Shown here piece by piece: positions 1 through 5,220 of a stretch of DNA of 5,220 nt. The translations under genes and the position numbers were made by a program. Position 1 is the stretch's first letter; every line of letters starts with the position of its first letter. The notes under the pieces are model-generated. The model worked only from the letters and a program-made list of their open reading frames with translations. It had not been told where the DNA came from and did no database searches. This DNA comes from JAHRVQ01 sp046290215 (GTDB lineage Bacteria; Pseudomonadota; Gammaproteobacteria; Pseudomonadales; Azotimanducaceae): positions 1 to 5,220 of the forward strand of contig JBKAGC010000253.1 in the NCBI GenBank assembly GCA_046290215.1, given 5' to 3'.

Positions 1-1260
1 TTTTTCGCTATAGCTCATCTTGACCGTGGTCACCCAATCGTCAGCGGGAAATTTGTTAAATGTCGCACCCACCGAAAATGCCGTTAAATCGTCCTCGCGA
101 TCAATACCGAAGAACGGATCGTCATATTCAGTGTTGCTGTAGGTGGCGTCCACAAAGTAGGCACGATTATTCGGGCGATACCAGGTGTTACTCAAGCTCA
201 CGCCGTAGGAATCAAAAGAGAAGGGTGAACCGGTTTGTTGGGCATCGTCATTGCCGCCGGTAAACGTCAGATTCAATATCGAGCTGGTAAAGGTCTGGCT
301 CAAGGTCAAGCCATAGCTCAAGCGATCAACGTCTTGTACTTCCAGTGCCGAATCATCAAACCGCACTTCGCTGAAGCGAGCAAAAGCAACCGCCGTCCAG
401 GCCGGTGAAATGGTCCGGATGTAGGTAAGACTGAGGCCGGTGTCATCTTTTTGCTCTTCCTGATCCAGCCAGGAAAATAGTTTGTTTGCAGTGACCGAAA
501 GGGTGTGCGGACCGCGCTTGAACGACCAGCCAACTCCTAGATCCACATTTGACGCATCTACAAAGTGGGTTGAAGGATTCGCCCGATGATCCAATCGAGC
601 ACTCAACAGCAGTTGCGTCTCCGGTCCCAGTGGACGGTTATACACCGCGCCAAAAGCCGTGGTAAAAAAGGAACTGCTTTGTTCGAGGTTGTTAGGGCTA
701 AGAATAAAGTTAAAGAAAGTTTCATCAGAAGTAGCCGCCGGCGCATTGGTATCGTAGCCAAAGCCAAGGTCGAGACTGTATTGAATGTCCGCGGTATAAG
801 CACGGGCTCTGGCATCAATGGCATCAAGATAATCATTGGTTGCAGCCACCACATTCGGCGGCGGATTTTCCGTCAAAATGCGATTGAATTCTTGTCGTGC
901 CAACTCGTTATCGCCGATTTCAAAATAGGCTCTTGCCAGCTCAAGACGACCACCAGAGAAAGCCGGCCGCGCCGCCACGACTCGCTGTAAACTAAATATC
1001 GCCTCGGACACTTCACCACTATCTAAGGCTGCAATGCCGAACAAATAGTCATAATCGGTTTCCCCCGACCACTCCACTTCATATTGCAACAGCAGCTCGT
1101 AGGCACCGTTTGCATCACCGGCGGCAAGTAAAGCGCGAACATCTTCATAAACAGTATTGCGATCCGCTGGTGCGGCAATTAGCGCTGGGGACGTCAGCAA
1201 CAAACAGGCAAACGCCAGGGACCTGCCCGGCGCTCCCATGGCTCTATTCAAATATTTCAT
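1..1260 (-). CDS. TPR plus outer-membrane beta-barrel protein, Slam/DUF560-like, C-terminus cut off by the window edge
   Basis: The frame is open from an ATG at 1260 to the window edge, about 420 residues with no stop. Residues 1-30 form a signal peptide with a basic N-region, the hydrophobic run LAFACLLLL and a probable cut after ALIA. Residues about 35-155 are alpha-helical with TPR character (YLFGIAALDSGEVSEAIFSL, then LELARAYFEIGDNELARQEF). From about residue 160 the protein becomes alternating amphipathic strands with aromatic girdles, beginning with LDLGFGYDTNAP, a typical first strand of TPR-barrel outer-membrane proteins. This architecture matches surface lipoprotein assembly modifier (Slam/DUF560) relatives, which help move lipoproteins or small proteins across the outer membrane. 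The substrate here is unknown. The last visible strand (VTTVKMSYSEK) resembles the penultimate strand of the family, so I infer only a few tens of residues are missing. The Shine-Dalgarno is weak (AAAGAGA). It could instead be a generic TPR-porin. Exported TPR barrel is secure; Slam function is tentative. Confidence 0.8.
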   Translation of the reverse strand, partial: MKYLNRAMGAPGRSLAFACLLLTSPALIAAPADRNTVYEDVRALLAAGDANGAYELLLQYEVEWSGETDYDYLFGIAALDSGEVSEAIFSLQRVVAARPAFSGGRLELARAYFEIGDNELARQEFNRILTENPPPNVVAATNDYLDAIDARARAYTADIQYSLDLGFGYDTNAPAATSDETFFNFILSPNNLEQSSSFFTTAFGAVYNRPLGPETQLLLSARLDHRANPSTHFVDASNVDLGVGWSFKRGPHTLSVTANKLFSWLDQEEQKDDTGLSLTYIRTISPAWTAVAFARFSEVRFDDSALEVQDVDRLSYGLTLSQTFTSSILNLTFTGGNDDAQQTGSPFSFDSYGVSLSNTWYRPNNRAYFVDATYSNTEYDDPFFGIDREDDLTAFSVGATFNKFPADDWVTTVKMSYSEK

Positions 1261-1523
1261 GAATTTTCTCTTTATCTGATCTTACTTATCGACAGCTAGT
1301 GGCCTATGCCATGGCCTTAGTAGTTTTTGTTGTTATCCATGTACCGACAACAATGCCGGACATAGTAACGAAGAAGCCAGTCTAGCCTCAATACTTGAAA
1401 GGGGGGGTTCCACCAGATCTCTGTTAATTTTTGCGACCATTCGTCGGCTAGACTTCAAGCGCTGCTCATTAAATCTCCAGGTCCTGGCCGGACGAGATCC
1501 CAGTCACCAGGAAAGTGGCGGGC
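1261..1523. other. Intergenic region between the TPR-barrel gene and the terminator of the small secreted protein gene
   Basis: I find no convincing open reading frame or RNA gene here. The stretch must hold the promoter and 5' leader of the TPR-barrel gene, which reads leftwards. It contains a G7 homopolymer at 1401-1407 and an imperfect hairpin around 1296-1320 (GGCC arms). No direct repeats or mobile-element ends are apparent. Confidence 0.5.
1362..1391 (-). promoter_or_regulatory. Candidate sigma70 promoter of the TPR-barrel gene
   Basis: On the minus strand TTGAGG (1386-1391) and TACTAT (1362-1367) are separated by 18 bp. Each hexamer matches four of six consensus bases. The -10 element lies about 100 bp upstream of the start at 1260. 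A run of seven C (minus strand, 1401-1407) sits 9 bp upstream of the -35. The match is modest and could be chance. Confidence 0.25.
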
Positions 1524-1549
1524 AAAAAAAAGCCCTCAGGACGAGGGCT
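1524..1549 (-). terminator. Rho-independent terminator of the small secreted protein gene
   Basis: On the minus strand a perfect 7-bp stem, AGCCCTC / GAGGGCT (1531-1537 with 1543-1549), closes a 5-nt loop and runs directly into eight T residues (1524-1531). The stem begins 27 bp after the stop codon of the gene ending at 1577. No T-run follows in the plus direction, so it acts leftwards only. It implies that the small gene is largely a separate transcript from the TPR-barrel gene downstream. Confidence 0.9.
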
Positions 1550-1576
1550 CAAAGGGGTAGGTAAAAACCCGAAAAT

Positions 1577-1906
1577 TTATCGCGCCGCAACCACGTCTTC
1601 GATGTCGACATGAGGGCGGTAGTCAGACTCAAGGTCCAAAATGTCGCGGCCGTTCACGGAAGTCACGCAGGTGCTTGCCACTGGAGTTCTGATGCCTTCA
1701 TTCCAAATGGTCTTGTTAATGTAGAAGGTGCGCTCATCTGCGCTGCGCTTCACCATGTAGTGGCGCTTATATACCACACCGTTGTCACCAAATTGTTCTG
1801 TTAGTGACTGCTCACATACTCGATAGCCCCGGTCATCAATGTGAGTACCTGCGAGTACTGGAGATGAGGCGAGGGCAGCAAAGGCGAAAATGGCTAATTT
1901 GTTCAT
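1577..1906 (-). CDS. Small secreted protein with two cysteines, function unknown
   Basis: This 109-aa protein starts at an ATG preceded by a strong Shine-Dalgarno, CAGGAG, 8 nt away (1915-1920). Residues 1-19 are a clean signal peptide (MNKLAIFAFAALASSPVLA) with a VLA-G cleavage site, so the mature protein is about 90 residues and likely periplasmic or secreted. The mature part is polar, with two cysteines at 31 and 80 that could form one disulfide, and a beta-rich middle (VVYKRHYMVKRSADERTFYINKTIW). There is no lipobox and no membrane segment after the signal. I do not recognise the family. A strong terminator follows directly, so it appears monocistronic. Upstream it shares a 202-bp divergent region, with a palindromic operator-like site, with the deacylase gene. 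The next gene in the same direction is a Slam-like barrel, so a substrate relationship is conceivable but unsupported. Confidence 0.85.
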   Translation of the reverse strand: MNKLAIFAFAALASSPVLAGTHIDDRGYRVCEQSLTEQFGDNGVVYKRHYMVKRSADERTFYINKTIWNEGIRTPVASTCVTSVNGRDILDLESDYRPHVDIEDVVAAR

Positions 1907-1978
1907 AAGGATGACTCCTGCTAAGTGGCTATTAATCTGGCTATGTTGTTACGCACAATAAAAGTAGCGGATCACAAT

Positions 1979-1997
1979 TTGTTACTTAAAGTAACAA
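1979..1997. promoter_or_regulatory. Perfect 19-bp palindrome, probable operator in the divergent intergenic region
   Basis: TTGTTACTTAAAGTAACAA has 9-bp arms that are perfectly complementary around the single base at 1988. It lies 73 bp upstream of the small secreted protein start and 112 bp upstream of the deacylase start, so it could control either or both. A further copy of the TTGTTAC half-site occurs at 1946-1952, 33 bp away, about three helical turns. Dyads of this size typically bind dimeric regulators such as TetR, MarR or GntR types. The regulator is not identifiable from the window. Confidence 0.5.
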
Positions 1998-2014
1998 CTT
2001 CATCCTGAAAACTG

Positions 2015-2049
2015 CCCTGACTTCTCCAGCTCTAGTTCAAAAGTCAGGG
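2015..2049. repeat. 9-bp inverted repeat in the leader of the deacylase gene
   Basis: CCCTGACTT (2015-2023) and AAGTCAGGG (2041-2049) are perfectly complementary, separated by 17 nt. In RNA this would be a stable hairpin about 60 nt before the deacylase start. It is not followed by a T-run, so it is not a canonical terminator. It could be an operator dyad, an mRNA leader stem, or a chance repeat. Confidence 0.45.
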
Positions 2050-2108
2050 GGGTGATACATTTTCATCCCTGGCACGTCTTTTAATGCAGCGCACAAAAGG
2101 TATAGATC

Positions 2109-3866
2109 ATGTTTGACTTATTAATAAACCAAGGCGCCATTTATGATGGATTGGGCAATGAGCCGATCATTGGCGACATAGCCATCAAAGACGGCAAAAT
2201 CGCCGCCATTGGCCGTGTTGGCGGCAGCGCCAAACAGACCATAGATGCAAAGGGTAAGATCGTCACCCCAGCCTGGATCGACATCCATACCCACTATGAC
2301 GGCCAGGTAACCTGGGACTCAGAGATGAACCCTTCCGCCAGTCACGGTGTTGGCACCATCGTCATGGGTAACTGCGGCGTTGGCTTCGCACCAGTGCCTA
2401 AGGGCGGAGAACAAGACTTGATCGATTTAATGGAAGGCGTTGAGGACATCCCCGGCAGCGCGTTGCATGAAGGCATGCCCTGGGGCGCGTGGCAAACCTA
2501 CCCGGAGTATCTGGACTTTCTCTCTGACCGTGAATACGCCCTGGATATCAGTTCACTAATTGCCCACGGCGCCGTCCGCAATTACGTCATGGGCGAGCGC
2601 GGCAGAAATAATGAAGCGGCCACAGAAGGGGACCTGGCCCAAATGCAGACCGTTGTTCAGGAAGCTCTCGAGGCTGGCGCTGTAGGTTTTTCAACGTCAC
2701 GCATTCTTGGCCACAGATCAATTCAAGGTGAGCCGGTGCCCGGCACATTTGCCAACGACACGGAAGTCATGATGATTGCCCAGGCAATGAAACAAGCAAA
2801 CAAAGGCGTGTTCCAGATCATCCCCGCCAGCACCCTCGGACCTGGACGCCCTGAGGCGGAGGAACACAGCCCTCTTGAGGCAGAAGTTGAATTGATCTGC
2901 AAAGTGAGCGAAACCAGCGGCCGACCAGCAACCTTTACCCTATTTCAGGTAGACGCCTGGGCGCAAAAATGGCAAGAAGTCATCCATCAGGTTGAGCAGC
3001 GCAATCAATCCGGCGCGAGAGTATCGCCACAAGTGGGCAGTCGTCCTACCGGTTTGGTATTTAGCCTTGCGACGTACCACCCCTGGTCTTTAAAACCTTC
3101 CTATCTCGCCATCAAACACTTACCGCTGGCGGAGCGCAAAGCCGCCATGGCAGACCCAGGCCTTAGAGACAAGATCCTCAGCGAAGCCAATCATATTGAA
3201 GGCGTCGCGGTGGGCTCTATGGAGTTTGGCATTGCCCATATTGAACCTGACTTTACTCAGCTATTTGCCCTGCACAGCCAGAGCACCTACGAGCCTACCT
3301 TCGAAGAAAGCTTCGCTCACCTGGCGCAGCAACAAAACCTGACACCCGAGCAATACTTGTATCAGCATCTGATTAGCGATGACGCTGAAATCCCCATGGC
3401 GATTTTATTTTTTACCAACTACACCGATCACAATCTCGATCCAGTCAGGGACATGCAAATGAACGCCACCACGGTCACCGGGTTGTCCGACGCTGGCGCC
3501 CATGTATCGTTGATCTTTGATGCGGTAAACCCCACTTATCAAATGTGTTACTGGGGTCGTGATCGACAGCGCGGCCCCACCATGCCACTACCACACTTGA
3601 TTCATCGGGCCACGGCGAAAAACGCCCAGTTGTTTGGCTTTACGGATCGCGGCAGTCTGGAGGTAGGCAAGCGGGCCGACATCAACGTGATTGACTTCGA
3701 GTCCCTGCATTTGACGGACTTACAACTTGCCAACGATCTACCAGCGGGCGGCACGCGCCTATTGCAAGGGGCAAAAGGCTACGATGCGACCATCATCAAC
3801 GGCGTGATCACAAGGCGCTTTGATGAGGACACCGGCGCGAGACCTGGTAGACTCGTTAGAAGCTAA
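2109..3866 (+). CDS. Amidohydrolase, N-acyl-D-amino-acid deacylase family
   Basis: This 585-aa protein starts at an ATG with AAAAGG 8 nt upstream (2095-2100). It has no signal peptide and is expected to be a cytoplasmic metal-dependent hydrolase of the amidohydrolase superfamily. Characterised relatives remove the acyl group from N-acyl-D-amino acids. Visible landmarks are the N-terminal beta-sandwich (DLLINQGAIYDG, residues 3-14), the metal-binding HxH motif in DIHTHYDGQ (His60, His62), Cys89 in GNCGVGFAP, HGAVRNYVMG (153-162), EAGAVGFSTSR (188-198), the catalytic-type Asp461 in GLSDAGAHV, and the C-terminal returning sandwich (RGSLEVGKRADINVIDF). At this length, with the SDAGAH and YWGRDRQRGPTMPL signatures, it belongs with the longer COG3653-type members and not the roughly 480-residue classical D-aminoacylases. 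Histidines expected on later barrel strands are not evident near FQIIPA or FTLFQ, so the true substrate is uncertain. It ends 2 bp from the convergent slyD stop. Confidence 0.9.
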   Translation: MFDLLINQGAIYDGLGNEPIIGDIAIKDGKIAAIGRVGGSAKQTIDAKGKIVTPAWIDIHTHYDGQVTWDSEMNPSASHGVGTIVMGNCGVGFAPVPKGGEQDLIDLMEGVEDIPGSALHEGMPWGAWQTYPEYLDFLSDREYALDISSLIAHGAVRNYVMGERGRNNEAATEGDLAQMQTVVQEALEAGAVGFSTSRILGHRSIQGEPVPGTFANDTEVMMIAQAMKQANKGVFQIIPASTLGPGRPEAEEHSPLEAEVELICKVSETSGRPATFTLFQVDAWAQKWQEVIHQVEQRNQSGARVSPQVGSRPTGLVFSLATYHPWSLKPSYLAIKHLPLAERKAAMADPGLRDKILSEANHIEGVAVGSMEFGIAHIEPDFTQLFALHSQSTYEPTFEESFAHLAQQQNLTPEQYLYQHLISDDAEIPMAILFFTNYTDHNLDPVRDMQMNATTVTGLSDAGAHVSLIFDAVNPTYQMCYWGRDRQRGPTMPLPHLIHRATAKNAQLFGFTDRGSLEVGKRADINVIDFESLHLTDLQLANDLPAGGTRLLQGAKGYDATIINGVITRRFDEDTGARPGRLVRS

Positions 3867-3868
3867 CG

Positions 3869-4354
3869 CTAGTGGTGATGCTCATGGCCGTCCACGCCAT
3901 GGGCATGACCGTGGCTTAGCTCATCTGGATTAGCATCACGAATGCTGTCAATGCTCACTTCAAAAGTGAGTGTTTTACCCGCAAAAGGATGATTCATGTC
4001 CAGGTCGAGGTTGAAGCGCCCGACTTTCACTACCACGGCGTTTTTTTGTCCTTCCTGGGTATTCACAGCGACAATTTGGCCGGGCTTGTATTTCTTCGAC
4101 CTGGTTAACAAGTGTTTGATAGGCACCCGTTGAATTGCATTCTCCTTAACAAGGCCGTAGGCACGCTCTGGGGGCAAGGTCACGCTCACCGTTTCACCCG
4201 CATCATGACCATTGAGCGCTTCTTCCAAACCGCGAATGATATTCCCAGCGCCATGCAGGTACACCATGGGCTCGGTGCTACGCTCTAGCTCCTCACCCGT
4301 TTCATCCGTCAACACATAGTTAAATACGACCACTTTGTTTGCGGCTATTGGCAC
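3869..4354 (-). CDS. slyD: FKBP-type peptidyl-prolyl cis-trans isomerase SlyD
   Basis: SlyD is a cytoplasmic prolyl isomerase and chaperone that also binds nickel and other metals, and in enterobacteria it helps [NiFe]-hydrogenase maturation. The 161-aa product has the FKBP core (VVVFNYVLTDETGEELE, then YLHGAGNIIRGLEEALNGHDAGE at 32-54 and PPERAYG at 61-67). The insert-in-flap domain follows at about 70-120 and includes IQRVP. NHPFAGKTLTFEV closes the FKBP domain. The tail after DELSHGHAHG carries seven histidines in the last 14 residues but no cysteines, so it is shorter and simpler than the roughly 50-residue Cys/His tail of E. coli SlyD (196 aa). The start is GTG (4352-4354), fixed by GAGGAG at 4363-4368, 8 nt upstream; the nearby ATG at 4368-4370 is out of frame. 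It lies 51 bp after the exported DUF1579-like gene with no terminator visible between them, so the two may be co-transcribed. Confidence 0.95.
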   Translation of the reverse strand: MPIAANKVVVFNYVLTDETGEELERSTEPMVYLHGAGNIIRGLEEALNGHDAGETVSVTLPPERAYGLVKENAIQRVPIKHLLTRSKKYKPGQIVAVNTQEGQKNAVVVKVGRFNLDLDMNHPFAGKTLTFEVSIDSIRDANPDELSHGHAHGVDGHEHHH

Positions 4355-4362
4355 CGGTACGA

Positions 4363-4368
4363 CTCCTC
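4363..4368 (-). promoter_or_regulatory. Strong Shine-Dalgarno that fixes the GTG start of slyD
   Basis: GAGGAG on the minus strand lies 8 nt before the GTG at 4354. The only nearby ATG (4368-4370) overlaps this element and is out of frame with the SlyD reading frame. This makes GTG the clear initiation codon. Confidence 0.75.
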
Positions 4369-4405
4369 ATTCAATCAGCGCCGCAGTATAAAGCATCCAG
4401 GGCCT

Positions 4406-4927
4406 TTAGCGTCTCTGATAGTAGCCATCAAACAGCGTTTGTTTGGCAGGGTCGGCTTCCTGCAAGTTCCGCCAATGTTGCCGCACCCGGCCGTCCGAGA
4501 GCGGCGTCCAGGTAATCTCGTTCTTACCGTCGGTCAGCACCATGGCACCATCTTTGAACTCGCCATTTAAGTAAAGCGGATTACCTTGATTGTCGATCCA
4601 GGTCTGGTGCCATTCACCTCGACCAGCATCATAGAAATTTACGCTAGTCCCGGCATAACCTCCGGGAGTCTGGTAAGCCTCATTAATGGAACAGCCGTTG
4701 TTGGTTAGGGTAATTTTACTTGATGCGACCCAGTTCGGTCGTGCCGGTGTGGTCACTTGCCACTCGCCCAACCAAAAATCAAAAGCACGACTCTGGGCCG
4801 ACTGACACACTGGTTTGGCCTCGGTCTTTTCAGCCATAACATTCCCCCCCATTAACAGAACACTAAGCCCGCACAACCAGACGGCCACCCCGGTGGCTCG
4901 CCTCACTTCTTGCCATTTAACTGCCAT
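4406..4927 (-). CDS. Exported DUF1579-like protein with FDFWLGEW motif, function unknown
   Basis: I chose the ATG at 4927 (173 aa) because CAGGA (4934-4938) lies 6 nt before it. The ATG at 4933 directly abuts that element and would add only two residues. Residues 1-32 are a signal peptide with basic residues, a VAVWLCGLSVLLMGG core and a cut after NVMA, giving an exported protein of about 140 residues. The mature part opens with RAFDFWLGEWQVT (about 47-59), the hallmark of DUF1579-like and related lipocalin-type beta-barrel domains. Repeated short strands follow, with Trp and Tyr residues (GEWHQTWIDNQGNPLYLNGEF; EITWTPLSDGRVRQHWR). Two mature cysteines at about 41 and 79 could form a disulfide. 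Such proteins are often annotated hypothetical; ligand binding is plausible but unproven. It lies 51 bp upstream of slyD on the same strand. Its upstream region is shared with a divergent Lrp/AsnC-type gene. Confidence 0.85.
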   Translation of the reverse strand: MAVKWQEVRRATGVAVWLCGLSVLLMGGNVMAEKTEAKPVCQSAQSRAFDFWLGEWQVTTPARPNWVASSKITLTNNGCSINEAYQTPGGYAGTSVNFYDAGRGEWHQTWIDNQGNPLYLNGEFKDGAMVLTDGKNEITWTPLSDGRVRQHWRNLQEADPAKQTLFDGYYQRR

Positions 4928-5016
4928 CGTCATTCCTGTGGTTATAGGGTATGGCGATCAATATCAATGATTCGCCCGGTAGCAGCCACGCCAAAAAGGA
5001 TGATTTAGCCTTAAAA

Positions 5017-5045
5017 ATCACACAAAACGACTGAATTTTTTCCAA
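5017..5045 (-). promoter_or_regulatory. Candidate sigma70 promoter for the DUF1579-like gene and slyD
   Basis: On the minus strand TTGGAA (5040-5045) and TGTGAT (5017-5022) are 17 bp apart, each matching four of six consensus bases. Transcription would start about 80 nt before the start codon. A competing arrangement closer to the gene, TTGATA (4962-4967) with TATAAC (4941-4946), has better hexamers but a poor 15-bp spacer. It would place the transcript start at or near the start codon. Confidence 0.25.
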
Positions 5046-5065
5046 TTTTCTTACAGAATGTTCGG

Positions 5066-5220
5066 ATGGCGCTAAAAACCCCAATCACCGGTCTAGATTG
5101 GCAAATCCTTGCTGAATTGCGCAGCGATGCCCGACGACGAATTTCAAACCTGGCAGAATTGTTGGGTAGATCCCGCAGCACTGTGGCTGAACATCTAAAG
5201 TCCCTTCAGGACAACGGCTT
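5066..5220 (+). CDS. Lrp/AsnC-family transcriptional regulator, N-terminal part only
   Basis: The open frame begins at the ATG at 5066 and runs off the right edge after 51 full codons. It opens with ITGLDWQILAELRSDARRRISNLAELLGRSRSTVAEHLKSLQDNG, which has the order typical of Lrp/AsnC DNA-binding domains: the LD..IL..L start, a first helix, then a helix-turn-helix at about residues 26-46 with the SRSTV recognition-helix entry, and the EHLKSLQDNG end. Family members usually continue into an amino-acid-binding RAM domain, which is not visible here. The Shine-Dalgarno is poor, and an out-of-frame ATG at 5058 opens a 5-codon frame overlapping the start. The gene is divergent from the DUF1579-like gene across about 130 bp of AT-rich DNA, where such regulators often autoregulate. 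A winged-helix of another family is possible, but Lrp-like is the best fit. Confidence 0.8.
   Translation, partial: MALKTPITGLDWQILAELRSDARRRISNLAELLGRSRSTVAEHLKSLQDNG

Noticed and set aside
60..990. Several open frames of 67-134 codons on both strands
   Set aside because: All lie inside the long minus-strand TPR-barrel frame (1-1260), which has a signal peptide and recognisable domains. The others are compositional shadows with no family features.
1296..1320. Imperfect hairpin with GGCC arms followed on the plus strand by TAGTTTTT, resembling a rightward terminator
   Set aside because: The stem has a bulge and a wobble pair, and no plus-strand gene lies upstream for it to terminate.
1610..1804. 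A 64-codon plus-strand open frame
   Set aside because: It is antisense to the small secreted protein gene, has no Shine-Dalgarno and no recognisable features.
1968..1979. A TGTGA-type half-site resembling a CRP box (ATCACAATTT)
   Set aside because: The second half-site is missing at the required spacing, so it is not a credible CRP site.
2080..2085. TTTAAT as a -10 box for the deacylase gene
   Set aside because: It matches five of six bases, but no acceptable -35 lies 16-18 bp upstream, so I did not call a promoter.
2109..4354. A functional link between the metal-dependent deacylase and metal-binding SlyD
   Set aside because: The genes are convergent and cannot share a promoter. Adjacency alone does not support cooperation.

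Overview
This window looks like ordinary chromosomal DNA from a gammaproteobacterium. The main clue is a SlyD whose histidine-rich tail closely resembles that of Escherichia coli SlyD. Other clues are a TPR plus outer-membrane-barrel protein, an Lrp/AsnC-type regulator and moderate base composition. A marine or environmental lineage is plausible, but that is an inference from gene content and not a taxonomic assignment. I see no phage, transposon, CRISPR, tRNA or rRNA signal.

Layout from left to right. (1) Positions 1-1260, minus strand: an exported TPR plus beta-barrel protein resembling the Slam/DUF560 family, cut by the left edge and probably missing only its last strands. (2) Positions 1261-1576: its upstream region and the clear rho-independent terminator of the next gene. 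(3) Positions 1577-1906, minus strand: a small secreted protein with two cysteines that I do not recognise. (4) Positions 1907-2108: a divergent intergenic region with a perfect 19-bp palindrome, a second copy of its half-site 33 bp away, and a 9-bp inverted repeat in the leader of the next gene. (5) Positions 2109-3866, plus strand: a 585-aa amidohydrolase of the N-acyl-D-amino-acid deacylase family. (6) Positions 3869-4354, minus strand: slyD, starting at GTG, with its stop codon only 2 bp from that of the amidohydrolase. (7) Positions 4406-4927, minus strand: an exported 173-aa protein with the FDFWLGEW motif of DUF1579-like proteins, probably co-transcribed with slyD. (8) Positions 5066-5220, plus strand: the first 51 residues of an Lrp/AsnC-type regulator, cut by the right edge.

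The genes do not form one obvious pathway. There are three exported proteins, a cytoplasmic metal-dependent hydrolase, a folding and metal-handling factor and a regulator. The items most worth a second look are the palindrome with its helically phased half-site between the small secreted protein and the deacylase, the apparently divergent metal site of the deacylase, and the unrecognised small secreted protein next to the Slam-like barrel. I found no convincing evidence of a new multi-gene system.
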